Positions 1 through 8,871 of a DNA stretch of 64,000 bases are shown here, piece after piece. Source of the stretch: Tatumella punctata (GTDB taxonomy: Bacteria; Pseudomonadota; Gammaproteobacteria; Enterobacterales; Enterobacteriaceae); the NCBI RefSeq assembly GCF_039523735.1, contig NZ_BAAAFW010000093.1, forward strand, positions 48,796 to 112,795, in the 5' to 3' direction. Numbering within the stretch: the stretch's first letter is position 1; each line of letters starts with the position of its first letter. Both the position numbers and the translations under genes were made by a program. Under the pieces are notes generated by a model. That model ran no database searches. It was not told the DNA's origin and was given only the letters and a program-made list of their open reading frames with translations.

Positions 1-682
1 TAAACTGATTAATCAGTTGTCCGGCAACCTCCATTGCCTGTAATGCTTCGTTATTACGGAATGCGGCCAGCAACTGCCGGTAACTCAGGACGACGGTACG
101 GTGAAAGTCATCGGACTGATATAACGGGGTCACCAGTGCCGCCCATTCCGCCTGGATCATCAGTTCCTGGTTGGCAATCCGCGCCGACTGAGAGTTAGCG
201 GCAATGGTCAGCAGACAACGCATATCTGACTGACAACGAAGTTCCGGTGTCGCTGATTGCTCAAGAGTATCAATGAACTGCGATAATCCATGGACGTCAC
301 GGTCTGTCATCCGCGACGTTGCCAGCCGTGTGGCGTGGACAAAGATCGCACAATGCCATTCACCGAGATCTGACAGATACTCAGTGCTGATATTTTGCAG
401 CGCATCGAACGCAGACCGATCTTTGGCAATCGATTCAGCAACAAAACTGCCACCGTTACGTCCGCGGGCGGTATAAATCAGTCCTTTAGCCCGCAATGTA
501 TTCAGCGCCTCACGAATGGTGATATGGGAGACCCCCATCATCCGTGCTAAATCTGCCTCATTAGGCAGTTGCTCATTGGCTGCCAGTAAGCCGGAAATAA
601 TGGCATTCGCCAGTCGCTGAATAATCTGATCAGAACGGCTGGATTGACCAATAGGCGAGAAAATCACAGCATGAGTAATCAT
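1..682 (-). CDS. GntR/FadR-family transcriptional regulator (3' end outside window)
   Basis: About 227 codons are visible, starting at ATG 682 with a GAGG ribosome site just upstream, and the frame is open to the window edge. Residues ~15-80 form a GntR winged helix: a RSDQIIQRLANAIISG helix, a PNEADLARMMGVSHITIREA recognition region and a RGRNGGSFVAE wing. The rest is helical and fits an FCD ligand-binding domain, the FadR subfamily type. Such proteins usually act as metabolite-sensing repressors. It is divergent from the aldehyde dehydrogenase gene at 964, and the shared intergenic region holds strong inverted repeats, so control of that gene is likely. The ligand is unknown and the C-terminus is missing only because the window ends. 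Confidence 0.85.
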   Translation of the reverse strand, partial: MITHAVIFSPIGQSSRSDQIIQRLANAIISGLLAANEQLPNEADLARMMGVSHITIREALNTLRAKGLIYTARGRNGGSFVAESIAKDRSAFDALQNISTEYLSDLGEWHCAIFVHATRLATSRMTDRDVHGLSQFIDTLEQSATPELRCQSDMRCLLTIAANSQSARIANQELMIQAEWAALVTPLYQSDDFHRTVVLSYRQLLAAFRNNEALQAMEVAGQLINQF

Positions 683-817
683 AGACCTCGTGATTTCTTG
701 TGTTATTGCTTAAAAGAAAAGGGGGAATATTGATACCACAAAACCCGCCACAAATATACGTAACTCCCGCGCCGGAGCCAGAGAAAACGGGGTTGTCTGG
801 CCAGATGCTGAACAATA

Positions 818-895
818 CAGAATATGGCAGCCCTGTGTCATTCTGCCATATTCTGATGCTGCTGATACCCGGCAGCCATATAAAAATCATATGGC
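818..895. promoter_or_regulatory. Inverted-repeat operator array between GntR gene and aldehyde dehydrogenase gene
   Basis: The sequence shows a perfect 13-bp inverted repeat, CAGAATATGGCAG at 818-830 and CTGCCATATTCTG at 843-855, with a 12-base spacer. A second, shorter pair follows: GCCATAT at 875-881 and ATATGGC at 889-895. The same half-site therefore occurs four times. No T-run follows, so a terminator is unlikely. Position between a GntR regulator and a divergent catabolic gene suggests operators for that regulator. This is an inference. Confidence 0.6.
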
Positions 896-929
896 ACTAA
901 CCCTGTAATTTTCCACAGACCGGTGATAA

Positions 930-949
930 AACATAATAAATATTATGTT
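930..949. promoter_or_regulatory. Palindrome just upstream of the aldehyde dehydrogenase ribosome site
   Basis: AACATAAT at 930-937 and ATTATGTT at 942-949 form a perfect 8-bp inverted repeat with a 4-base centre. It ends one base before the AAGGA ribosome site (951-955) of the gene starting at 964. It could be an operator, or a weak AT hairpin affecting initiation; the sequence does not decide. Confidence 0.35.
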
Positions 950-963
950 AAAGGATATTCTCC

Positions 964-2388
964 GTGCGTAAATTATCTCACTTTATTAATAATGTTTTTC
1001 TGCCGGAAAACAGTGACCACTATTTCGAATTAATCAGTCCGGTCAACGGACAGGCATATGCCCTGTGTCCGGAAGCCGGTCCTCAGGAGGTCGATGCCGC
1101 TTACCATGCCGCGCAACAGGCGTTCCGTCTCTGGAAGAAGACCACACCGGCCGCACGACAAAAAGCATTACTGCTGCTGGCTGATGCTATAGCGCAGCAT
1201 GCAGATCAGATAATTGAACTGCAGAGCCAGGAAACCGGACAACTTAAACACTTTATCCGCCAGGAAGAGATTGTGGCCTCCTGTGATACGGTCCGTTTTT
1301 TTGCCGGGGCTGCCCGCTGTCAGGAAGGTAAAGCCTCCGCAGAATATATCAGTGGTTTTAATTCAGTGATCCGCCGTGAACCTCTGGGAGTGGTCGGACA
1401 GGTCACTCCCTGGAATTACCCGTTTATGATGGCGATCTGGAAGATTGCCCCGGCCTTAGCCGCCGGTAATACTCTGGTACTGAAGCCCGGCGACACCACC
1501 CCGCTCAGCACGCTGTTACTGGCCGAAATTGCGGCGCCTTTCTTTCCTGAAGGCTGTATCAATGTCGTGCTGGGCAAAGCCGCCACCGGGGCGCTGGTGG
1601 TATCTTCGCCACAGGCCTCGCTGGTGTCGATCACCGGTTCAGTGCGTGCCGGATTACAGGTTGCTGCCTCTGCGGCCGCAAACCTGACCCGTGCCCACCT
1701 CGAACTGGGGGGAAAAGCACCGGCGATTGTCTTTGCCGATGCTGATATTCCCAAAGCCGCCAGTACCCTGTGTGCCGCTGGTTTTTTTAATGCCGGCCAG
1801 GACTGTACCGCTGCCACCCGTCTTATCGTCCAGCACAGTATTTATCCGCAGTTTCTTGAGGCAGTACTGAGCGAAATCCGTCAGCTGCGTTACGGTTTAC
1901 CCGATGACACCGGCGCATTTTATGGCGCACTCAACAGTAAGCAGCAGCTGGAACAGGTGAAAGGCTTTATTGAACGCCTGCCCGCCCATGCAACAATTGA
2001 GGCCGGTGGCAAAGCGGCCGACAGTGACGGCTTTTATTTCGAACCCACCCTGATTTCCGGGCTGCATCAGCAGGATGAGGCTATTCAGCGTGAAGTGTTC
2101 GGGCCAGTGATGACTATTCAGTCTTTCGGCACTGCGGATGAGGCATTATCGATGGCGAATGATGTGGACTTTGGTCTGGCAGCCAGTGTCTGGACAAAGG
2201 ATCATCGCCGCGCCCACCAGATCAGTAATGATCTTGATTTCGGTACCGTATGGATTAACAACCATATTCCTCTTTGTGCCGAAATGCCCCACGGCGGGTT
2301 TAAGAAATCAGGTTACGGCAAAGATCTGTCCGCCTACTCTCTTGAAGAATATACCCGTATCAAACATGTGATGAGTGATATTTCCTGA
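964..2388 (+). CDS. NAD(P)-dependent aldehyde dehydrogenase, aminobutyraldehyde/betaine-aldehyde type
   Basis: The 474-residue protein has the full ALDH fold. Landmarks are the TPWN oxyanion segment with Asn151, Lys174 in LKPGDTTP for cofactor binding, Glu247 in LELGGK, and the catalytic Cys281 in FNAGQDCTAA. The last motif and overall pattern resemble gamma-aminobutyraldehyde dehydrogenase (PatD) and betaine aldehyde dehydrogenases, which oxidise omega-amino aldehydes in the cytoplasm. Substrate is not proven. The start is GTG 964 behind an AAGGA site. The gene is divergent from a GntR regulator and is followed 14 bp later by a small secreted-protein gene, so it probably heads a short regulated operon. 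Confidence 0.85.
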   Translation: MRKLSHFINNVFLPENSDHYFELISPVNGQAYALCPEAGPQEVDAAYHAAQQAFRLWKKTTPAARQKALLLLADAIAQHADQIIELQSQETGQLKHFIRQEEIVASCDTVRFFAGAARCQEGKASAEYISGFNSVIRREPLGVVGQVTPWNYPFMMAIWKIAPALAAGNTLVLKPGDTTPLSTLLLAEIAAPFFPEGCINVVLGKAATGALVVSSPQASLVSITGSVRAGLQVAASAAANLTRAHLELGGKAPAIVFADADIPKAASTLCAAGFFNAGQDCTAATRLIVQHSIYPQFLEAVLSEIRQLRYGLPDDTGAFYGALNSKQQLEQVKGFIERLPAHATIEAGGKAADSDGFYFEPTLISGLHQQDEAIQREVFGPVMTIQSFGTADEALSMANDVDFGLAASVWTKDHRRAHQISNDLDFGTVWINNHIPLCAEMPHGGFKKSGYGKDLSAYSLEEYTRIKHVMSDIS

Positions 2389-2402
2389 GGATAATACCGG
2401 TA

Positions 2403-2864
2403 ATGAAAAAAGTGATCTGCATTATTTTTACCCTGACCACCCTGCAGAACTGTTCGGCCGCCGGGAGCCCGCAGCAGATCGTCAAAGCGTATATGGCGGC
2501 CTGGAATCAGCACCATGCACATCAGGCAGCCAGTTATTTTGCTCCGCAGGGAGTGTATTACGATGCGTCAGTGGGCAAACCAGTCACCGGCCGTTCTGCC
2601 GCAGAGCAACAGGTGATTGCTCCCTTTATGCAGGGAGTCCCGGATCTGAAATGGCAAATGACCGGCCAGCCTGTAGAGAATAACTCTGCGATTGCCTTTG
2701 AATGGGTCTTTTCCGGACATAATACGGGGAACTGGTCAGGAAGCCCGGCAACGGGTAAGGAAGTACGTTTTACCGGAGTCTCTTTTATCCGGCTAAAACA
2801 GGGAAAAATAATCTGGCAGGGGGATTATTATGATTCGGCCACCCTGAGCAGGGAGCTGAAATAA
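2403..2864 (+). CDS. Exported SnoaL/NTF2-like protein
   Basis: This 153-residue protein begins with MKKVICIIFTLTTL and a likely signal peptide ending near AGS at residue ~20. The remainder fits the SnoaL-like (NTF2 superfamily, 'ester cyclase') pattern: a first helix QQIVKAYMAAWNQHHAHQAASY, the YYDASVGKPVTGR strand turn, and alternating strands ending in IIWQGDYYDSATL. These proteins bind or isomerise small ligands, but the actual role is unknown. The gene lies 14 bp after the aldehyde dehydrogenase stop and shares its strand, so it is probably co-transcribed. A Cys near the signal end (QNCSA) is a poor lipobox, so a soluble periplasmic location is more likely. Confidence 0.7.
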   Translation: MKKVICIIFTLTTLQNCSAAGSPQQIVKAYMAAWNQHHAHQAASYFAPQGVYYDASVGKPVTGRSAAEQQVIAPFMQGVPDLKWQMTGQPVENNSAIAFEWVFSGHNTGNWSGSPATGKEVRFTGVSFIRLKQGKIIWQGDYYDSATLSRELK

Positions 2865-2909
2865 GTCAGGGCAGTGAGTCAGATACAGGGATCGAAGCGG
2901 GCCATTGGA

Positions 2910-2945
2910 TAAAAAGTCAGCCCGCGGTACTAACCGCCGGGCTGA
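2910..2945 (-). terminator. Intrinsic terminator of the cydABDC unit
   Basis: Read on the minus strand, an imperfect GC-rich stem between 2917 and 2945 (TCAGCCCG...CGGGCTGA) is followed by a TTTTT run at 2911-2915. It lies just past the cydC stop, between convergent genes. Confidence 0.7.
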
Positions 2946-2954
2946 TGTTCAGGG

Positions 2955-4601
2955 TTAGTGACCTTCCAGTACCAGACGGCTATCCGCCAGGATAAGCGGC
3001 TGGATCTGGTGGGTGACCAGTAAGGTTGTTTTACCTTTCACCAGCGCTTTCAGAGAGCGCAGCACCAGATCTGTGTTGGTGGCATCCAGACCCTCAGTCG
3101 GTTCATCTAATAAGATGACCGGAGCTTCAGAGAGGAATGCGCGGGCGATAGCGATCCTGCGGGCCTGACCACCGGATAAACGTGCTCCGAGTTCACCCAC
3201 CAGGGTATCCAGACCGTGCGGGAATGCACGGACTTCATCATCCAGTGACACTCTGGCCAGAACCTGCCATAACCTCTCATCATCTGCATCGGGTGCCACC
3301 ATCCGCAGATTGTCACGCACAGATGCATTAAACAGATAGGTTTTTTGCCCTACCACCGAAATCACCTGACGCAGCACAGGGTCAGAAAGCTCCCTGACCG
3401 GATAACCGCCGATGGAAACCGTACCGGCTTCACAATCCCAGAATCCCTGAATCAGGTTCAGTATGGTGGTCTTACCTGCCCCGCTGGGCCCCAGTAACGC
3501 CAGACAATGTCCTTCCGGTACCTGAAAACTCAGAGAGTCCAGCACCGCTGGTTTACCGGCGGCGTAACGCATCGTCACAGCAGAGAAGTCCAGATCGAAA
3601 CGCTGCGGTGTCTGACTGACTGCCGGTAAGGTGATCGCCGGGCTCAGATCTGCCAGAGAGAAAATACGCCGCGCCGCTTCAAGGGTAACCCCCAATGCCG
3701 CAAACGCCGCCGGTAACGCTGCGACTGCTTCGGTACTGGCCAGCACGGCGAATACCAGCATCACAATGTCATTTCCGGCCAGCATACTCCCTTGCCCGGC
3801 AGTGATCAGCAGCACAAAGGCGCAGAACATCCCCGCCTGGCCGGCCAGTGCCGACAGGGCACTGCCCGCCGCACTGATCCACGCCTGGTGACGTTGCGCA
3901 GAAATAAGCTGCTGTGATAACTGTGACAGATGACGGGTCTGACGGCTGACTGCCCCCGCGACCTGTAACTCTCCCAAACCGCGGATCAGATCCGTTGATG
4001 CCACCTGCAAGGAAGCGCGTAATGTCGCCACCCTGTGACCGCTGTTGCGGGTGCAGCAGGCCACGATTACCGGCACAACCACCCCGGCGACTAACAGCAT
4101 CATGGCATCAATGCCTGCAATTGCCGGCGAAAACCAGAACAGCACGCACAGGATAGCCAGCGATGAGATCAGGGCAGCAATTGCCGGCGCCAGAATACGC
4201 AGGTAAAAGTTATCCAGGCTATCAATGTCAGCTCTCAGCCGCGTCAGCAGGTCACCGTCACGGAATTCCTGTAACCGGGCCGGGGCCAGAGGTTCAAGAC
4301 GTTTATAGAACCAGACCCGCAACACAGATAACAGCCGCAGGGTCGCATCATGGGTGACAAGACGTTCCAGATAACGGGCAAAGGTTCTCAGTACGGCTAA
4401 ACCACGGATGGCAGCCGCAGGCGTGAAGAACTCAAGGGTCATTTTTCCGACCCCGGCCAGCGCCATTGAGGCAATAAACCAGCCGGACAGTGACAACAGC
4501 GTCACATTAGACAGGATAACCACTACCGACAGTAGTATTCCGCCTGCCATCCGCCACCGCCACGGCCGCGCCAGTTTTAACAGATGACGTAAGTCATTCA
4601 T
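2955..4601 (-). CDS. cydC: CydC, ABC exporter subunit for cytochrome bd assembly
   Basis: The 548-residue half-transporter has six membrane segments in its first ~310 residues and then a nucleotide-binding domain with GPSGAGKTT (Walker A), LSGGQARRIAIARA (signature) and VILLDEPTEGLD (Walker B). CydDC exports cysteine and glutathione to the periplasm and is needed to mature bd-type oxidases. The ATG overlaps the cydD stop (ATGA), so translation is coupled. It is the last gene of a minus-strand unit with the oxidase genes. In E. coli cydDC lies far from cydAB, so this arrangement differs. The identification rests on pairing with cydD and on the neighbouring oxidase. Confidence 0.92.
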   Translation of the reverse strand: MNDLRHLLKLARPWRWRMAGGILLSVVVILSNVTLLSLSGWFIASMALAGVGKMTLEFFTPAAAIRGLAVLRTFARYLERLVTHDATLRLLSVLRVWFYKRLEPLAPARLQEFRDGDLLTRLRADIDSLDNFYLRILAPAIAALISSLAILCVLFWFSPAIAGIDAMMLLVAGVVVPVIVACCTRNSGHRVATLRASLQVASTDLIRGLGELQVAGAVSRQTRHLSQLSQQLISAQRHQAWISAAGSALSALAGQAGMFCAFVLLITAGQGSMLAGNDIVMLVFAVLASTEAVAALPAAFAALGVTLEAARRIFSLADLSPAITLPAVSQTPQRFDLDFSAVTMRYAAGKPAVLDSLSFQVPEGHCLALLGPSGAGKTTILNLIQGFWDCEAGTVSIGGYPVRELSDPVLRQVISVVGQKTYLFNASVRDNLRMVAPDADDERLWQVLARVSLDDEVRAFPHGLDTLVGELGARLSGGQARRIAIARAFLSEAPVILLDEPTEGLDATNTDLVLRSLKALVKGKTTLLVTHQIQPLILADSRLVLEGH

Positions 4602-6358
4602 TCTGTCGCTCCTTTCTGCAAACGTTCCAGCCCGGCAAGAACACCGCCAGCCTGTAACAGCTCTGCAGGTTTACCTGATTCAATCACCCTGCCCTGTTCC
4701 ATGACCAGCACATAGTCTGCCAGCGTCGCAACGGAAGTATCATGGGTGATCACCAGCCGTGCTGAGTCCGGTAAGCTGTCAACCAGTGACGCCATCATCT
4801 GTTGCGCCGTGTGGCTGTCCAGCGACGCTGTCGGTTCATCAAGGATCAGTAACGGTGGTTTCGTCAGTACCGCACGCGCCATCGCGACCCGCTGGATCTG
4901 GCCTCCGGATAGCCCTTGTCCGCCGTCACCCACCTGAGTGGCATAACCTTCGGCCAAGCCGTTGATAAAGGTGTCTGCCTGTACCAGCTGCGCGGCAGCG
5001 AACAACTGACTTTCACTGGCCTGCGGGTGTGCCAGACAAATATTGTCAGCAACAGAACCGGCAAATAATGTCGGCCGCTGGGGGAGCCAGCCGATCTGTT
5101 TTTGCCAGTCCTGCAGACTCAGATCCGACAGATTATGCCCGTCAATCAGGATCTGGCCGGTCGCCGGACTGATAAAGCGTAACAGTAACCTGGCAAGGGT
5201 GGTTTTACCGGCACCACTCGCCCCGACAATCGCCAGTGTCTCTCCGCGACGCAGGGTGAAAGAGATATCTTCAATACCGGCACCTTGCTGGTGCTGATAA
5301 CCCAGACCTTCAACACGAATTTCCTGCGGCGCATTGGCTGGCAATGCTTTCGCGGCAGGCTGTTCCGCAGGCTGCGTATTCAGAATATCCAGCAGACCCT
5401 CGGTGGCACCAATCGCATCCATACGGGCATGATAATGGGCCCCCAGGTCACGCAGCGGCCGGAAGAATTCAGGTGCCAGTAATAAGGCAAACAGCCCTGG
5501 CAGGAATGCCAGCTCACCATAATAGAGACGGAAACCGACATAGACAGCCACCATAGCGGTACTGATGGTGGCAAAAAATTCCAGAACCAGAGAAGAAAGA
5601 AAGGCAATACGCAGTACTTTCATCGTCGTCTGACGATAATTTTCCGAGATTGCTTCAATAATTGCCGCCTGACGACGGGCTGCGTTGGTCTGCCGAAGGG
5701 TAGTCAGGCCGGCAATTACATCAAAAAAGTGGGCACTCATCAGGCTGAGCTTACGCCATTGTCTGAGGCTGACTTTTTCCGCGCCTTTCCCGACAATAAT
5801 CATAAACAGCGGCACTAAGGGCGCGGTCACCAGCATAATCAGTCCGGAAATCCAGTCGGCAGGGAATAATGCCACCAGGATTGCCAGCGGAACGATACCG
5901 ATAATGATTTTTTGCGGCAGGAAAGCGGAAAAATAGGTTTCGATAGCTTCAACACCTTCCCCCAGCGTACTGGCGAGGCTGCCGGTACGTTGCTGCTGAC
6001 TCCAGGAGGGACCGAGTGCTGAGATACGTTCAAGTAAGGTTGCACGCAATGTCTGACGGATACGGGCAGCGCTTTCGAAAGCAAAGCCCTGACGCAGCAT
6101 ATCCAGACCTGCACGCAGGATCATGACGACCGGCAGCAGCCAGATCGCCGGAAACAGGCCGGACAATCCTTTGCCGCCAATAACAACCCCGCTGATCAGC
6201 CATGCCAGCAACCAGCACTGGACAATCATCATCACAGCACTGAGTGTTGCCATGGTGACCGACAGGGAAAAGAGCGCACCAGCCTGGCGACGCTGGCTTG
6301 AAAGCCAGCGTTCCGCCAGGCGAGCGGCCGCTCCACTAATAGGTGGGCGAGACGACAT
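4598..6358 (-). CDS. cydD: CydD, ABC exporter subunit for cytochrome bd assembly
   Basis: The protein has an N-terminal six-helix exporter domain followed by an ATPase domain with GASGAGKTTLAR, LSGGQIQRVAMARA and LLILDEPTASLD. The segment APEFFRPLRDLGAHYHARMDAIGA is typical of CydD. It partners with CydC to move thiols to the periplasm for bd oxidase assembly. I chose ATG 6358 (586 residues), 7 bases after the oxidase subunit II stop. An in-frame TTG at 6382 would add 8 residues and overlap the upstream gene; neither start has a strong ribosome site. The tight packing indicates one operon with the oxidase. Confidence 0.9.
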   Translation of the reverse strand: MSSRPPISGAAARLAERWLSSQRRQAGALFSLSVTMATLSAVMMIVQCWLLAWLISGVVIGGKGLSGLFPAIWLLPVVMILRAGLDMLRQGFAFESAARIRQTLRATLLERISALGPSWSQQQRTGSLASTLGEGVEAIETYFSAFLPQKIIIGIVPLAILVALFPADWISGLIMLVTAPLVPLFMIIVGKGAEKVSLRQWRKLSLMSAHFFDVIAGLTTLRQTNAARRQAAIIEAISENYRQTTMKVLRIAFLSSLVLEFFATISTAMVAVYVGFRLYYGELAFLPGLFALLLAPEFFRPLRDLGAHYHARMDAIGATEGLLDILNTQPAEQPAAKALPANAPQEIRVEGLGYQHQQGAGIEDISFTLRRGETLAIVGASGAGKTTLARLLLRFISPATGQILIDGHNLSDLSLQDWQKQIGWLPQRPTLFAGSVADNICLAHPQASESQLFAAAQLVQADTFINGLAEGYATQVGDGGQGLSGGQIQRVAMARAVLTKPPLLILDEPTASLDSHTAQQMMASLVDSLPDSARLVITHDTSVATLADYVLVMEQGRVIESGKPAELLQAGGVLAGLERLQKGATE

Positions 6359-6365
6359 AATGGGT

Positions 6366-7412
6366 TTAGTGTCCGTAGCCAACCAGTTTAGAGATACGGC
6401 CGCGGAATACCCAAATCTGATACCAGTTATACATCAGCATTACCGGTACAAACCCACCCATGGTCAGGGTGAAGGTAATCAGGGACACCTGCGGGCTGGC
6501 ACCTGCCCAGACAGTCCAGGTATTCGGCACAATCCACGGGAACATGGTCAGCAGCATACCAAAACCAAGGATCAGCGCAGCACCGTTAAACCACAGGATA
6601 GCCGCCAGATCTTTATCTTTCAGGGTGTCACGGCGCACTTTCTCAATACAGAACAGTGCAATCAGACCGAACAGTCCCCAGATCCAGAAATGCGGACCAA
6701 ACCATTTCGCACGTGCCCAGTCGAAGTCCACTGCACTCCAGATCCAGGTGACAACAACGGCGATAATCGCTAGCCAGAAGATACCGGCAGTCCAGCGGGC
6801 AGCAATCTGACGCAGCGGTTCGGTTTTTTCAAAACGGGCCCGTACAAACAACACCCCGGATAAGGTCATGGCAATACAGGAAGCCACACCTGTCCAGATA
6901 GAGAACGCCGAGATGAAGTTAAAGGCACCGCCCGCATAATGCGGAACACCCACTGCCGGATTATCCAGCGCAAAGCCTTTCAGGATGGCACCGACACTCA
7001 TACCACCAAAGAAAGTCACGGTCAGACTGGCAATACCGAATACGCCATCAGAGAAACGCTGCCAGAACGGCGACGCCAGATGACGGAATTCCAGTGCCAC
7101 AGCACGGGACATAATGCCCCATAATACCAGTGCCATTGGCACCATCAGGTAGCTGAATGCTGAACCGTAAACAAACGGGAAGGTACCGAACATAATACCA
7201 CCGGCTACGATCAGCCAGGTTTCATTAGCATCCCAGGTACCGGCCATCGCCGCCATAATCGCGCCGCGTTCGTCATGATCTTTTACAAACAGCGAGAAGA
7301 TACCCGCCCCGAGATCTGCGCCGTCAAGCGCAATGTATAACAGCACGCTGACACCGAACGCCAGCCACCAGGCAACTGTCAGAAATTGCTGAGTATGTGT
7401 AAGCATATCCAT
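6366..7412 (-). CDS. cydB: Cytochrome bd-type quinol oxidase subunit II (CydB/CioB)
   Basis: This 348-residue membrane protein has the subunit II hallmarks: an early DGADLGAG motif, GTWDANETWLIVAGG, and about eight to nine hydrophobic helices, ending in WYQIWVFRGRI. It forms the heterodimer with subunit I that oxidises quinol and reduces oxygen in the inner membrane. It is shorter than E. coli CydB (379 residues). It starts 16 bases after the subunit I stop and is followed directly by cydD. No room exists for a CydX-type small subunit between it and cydD. Whether it is better called cydB or cioB depends on phylogeny. Confidence 0.92.
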   Translation of the reverse strand: MDMLTHTQQFLTVAWWLAFGVSVLLYIALDGADLGAGIFSLFVKDHDERGAIMAAMAGTWDANETWLIVAGGIMFGTFPFVYGSAFSYLMVPMALVLWGIMSRAVALEFRHLASPFWQRFSDGVFGIASLTVTFFGGMSVGAILKGFALDNPAVGVPHYAGGAFNFISAFSIWTGVASCIAMTLSGVLFVRARFEKTEPLRQIAARWTAGIFWLAIIAVVVTWIWSAVDFDWARAKWFGPHFWIWGLFGLIALFCIEKVRRDTLKDKDLAAILWFNGAALILGFGMLLTMFPWIVPNTWTVWAGASPQVSLITFTLTMGGFVPVMLMYNWYQIWVFRGRISKLVGYGH

Positions 7413-7428
7413 GAGTGTGTTCTCCGTA

Positions 7429-8871
7429 TCAGACCGGTCTTATGTATTCGGGATGATCAGCATGCTCGCCTTCCGGCAGATCAATGTGACCAAGGTGCTC
7501 ATGACCTTCACCCGGGATTTTGCTGGTTAAATCAGGGCCCTGGCGAACAACTTTCGCGAGGAACCAAATCGTACCGGCAACAACCGCTGATTCGAAGATT
7601 GCAAAACCGACCAGCCAGAAAATTGCCAGGCCAGTCGTCATTGCACTCATACCATCTTCAGTACGCATCAGTCCGTAAACAATCCACGGCTGACGACCAA
7701 TTTCACGTGTCCACCAGCCGGCGATAATCGCCAGATAAGGCAGTACCACCATCGCAACGGCAATCATCAGGAACCATTTGTTGCCTGACGCTTTTTCCGC
7801 AGTCATACGACGACGGGACATCAGCCACAGGCCCCACAAGCTGACCAGCAGAATAGCACCACCCGCTGCAGCCATGACACGGAAGGTATAAAACGGTAAT
7901 GCGACCGGTGGCTGTTCATCTTTAGGGAAGCTGTTCAGTCCGCGTACCGGGCCATTCCAGGTTTTGGTTTCGATCAGGCTCAGACCGTGCGGAATAGAAA
8001 CAGACCACGCCAGACCGGTACCTTCTTTGTTCGGCCAGCCGATAATGTTCCAGGCATTGTTGACCTGGCCTTCGGCATTGTAGGCATCATACTGCCCTTC
8101 CATCGCAGCCAGCGCGGCTGGTTTATGCTCGAGCACATTTTCACCCAGCACATCACCCATATAGATCTGCGCAGCAGAGACAACCGCCAGCGCGACCAGG
8201 GAATATTTCAGAGGCTTCAGGAAAATGTCGATATGGCGGCGTTTAAGTACGTAAAACGCACAGACCGCGACAACGAAGGTCAGAGATAACTCAAAACTTG
8301 CCAGCAGCATGTGCGGGAAAGCCGAGCTGACATTCGGGTTGAGCAGTGCAGCAACCCAGTCGGTGACAACGAAGATACCATTCTTCAGTTCGATACCGGT
8401 CGGGGTTTGCATCCACGAGTTCGCGACCAGAATCCACATGGCCGATAAGGTGGAAGACAGGGCCACGTTGAAGGTGGCAAACAGGTGCATCCTGCGACTG
8501 ATTTTGCCCCAGCCAAAAATCATCAGACCGATAAAACCGGCCTCATACATAAAGGCGGTGATGGTTTCATACCCCAGCACCTGACCAAAGAACGGTCCGG
8601 CGGCCTGGGAGAATCGGCCATAAAGGATACCAAAAGCCATTTCCATGGTAACCCCGGTAGCCACACCGGCACCGAAGTTGATGATGAACAGCTTTTCAAA
8701 AAAACGACATATGCGATACCACTTCTCATCATTTTTTCTGACCCACATAACTTCAGCGATGAACAGAAGCAGGGCCAGACCGATGGTCAGTGGCGGATAA
8801 ATTATATGAACTGATGAGATAAACGCGAAGTCAATACGCGTAATCAGCGATGTGAGATCATTACTTAACAT
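7429..8871 (-). CDS. cydA: Cytochrome bd-type quinol oxidase subunit I, short-Q-loop (CIO-like) form
   Basis: The 480-residue protein carries the expected haem ligands: His22 (b595/d side), His187 in FPHMLLASFE and Met333 in FYTFRVM. It also has the Q-loop residues of the KPAALAAMEG segment (Lys250, Glu258) and the GRQPW motif. E. coli CydA is 522 residues because of a C-terminal Q-loop insertion that is absent here, so the protein belongs to the short-loop class that includes cyanide-insensitive oxidases. The start ATG 8871 follows an AGAAGA site. It heads the minus-strand unit subunit I, subunit II, cydD, cydC. A His-rich tail (GHEHLGHIDLPEGEHADH) is notable. Confidence 0.92.
   Translation of the reverse strand: MLSNDLTSLITRIDFAFISSVHIIYPPLTIGLALLLFIAEVMWVRKNDEKWYRICRFFEKLFIINFGAGVATGVTMEMAFGILYGRFSQAAGPFFGQVLGYETITAFMYEAGFIGLMIFGWGKISRRMHLFATFNVALSSTLSAMWILVANSWMQTPTGIELKNGIFVVTDWVAALLNPNVSSAFPHMLLASFELSLTFVVAVCAFYVLKRRHIDIFLKPLKYSLVALAVVSAAQIYMGDVLGENVLEHKPAALAAMEGQYDAYNAEGQVNNAWNIIGWPNKEGTGLAWSVSIPHGLSLIETKTWNGPVRGLNSFPKDEQPPVALPFYTFRVMAAAGGAILLVSLWGLWLMSRRRMTAEKASGNKWFLMIAVAMVVLPYLAIIAGWWTREIGRQPWIVYGLMRTEDGMSAMTTGLAIFWLVGFAIFESAVVAGTIWFLAKVVRQGPDLTSKIPGEGHEHLGHIDLPEGEHADHPEYIRPV

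Noticed and set aside
1416..1817. 133-residue frame antisense to the aldehyde dehydrogenase
   Set aside because: Shadow of a highly conserved coding region; codon pattern and motifs support only the plus-strand gene.
6123..6773. 216-residue plus-strand frame opposite cydD and cydB
   Set aside because: Antisense to two clearly conserved genes and without ribosome site or family features.
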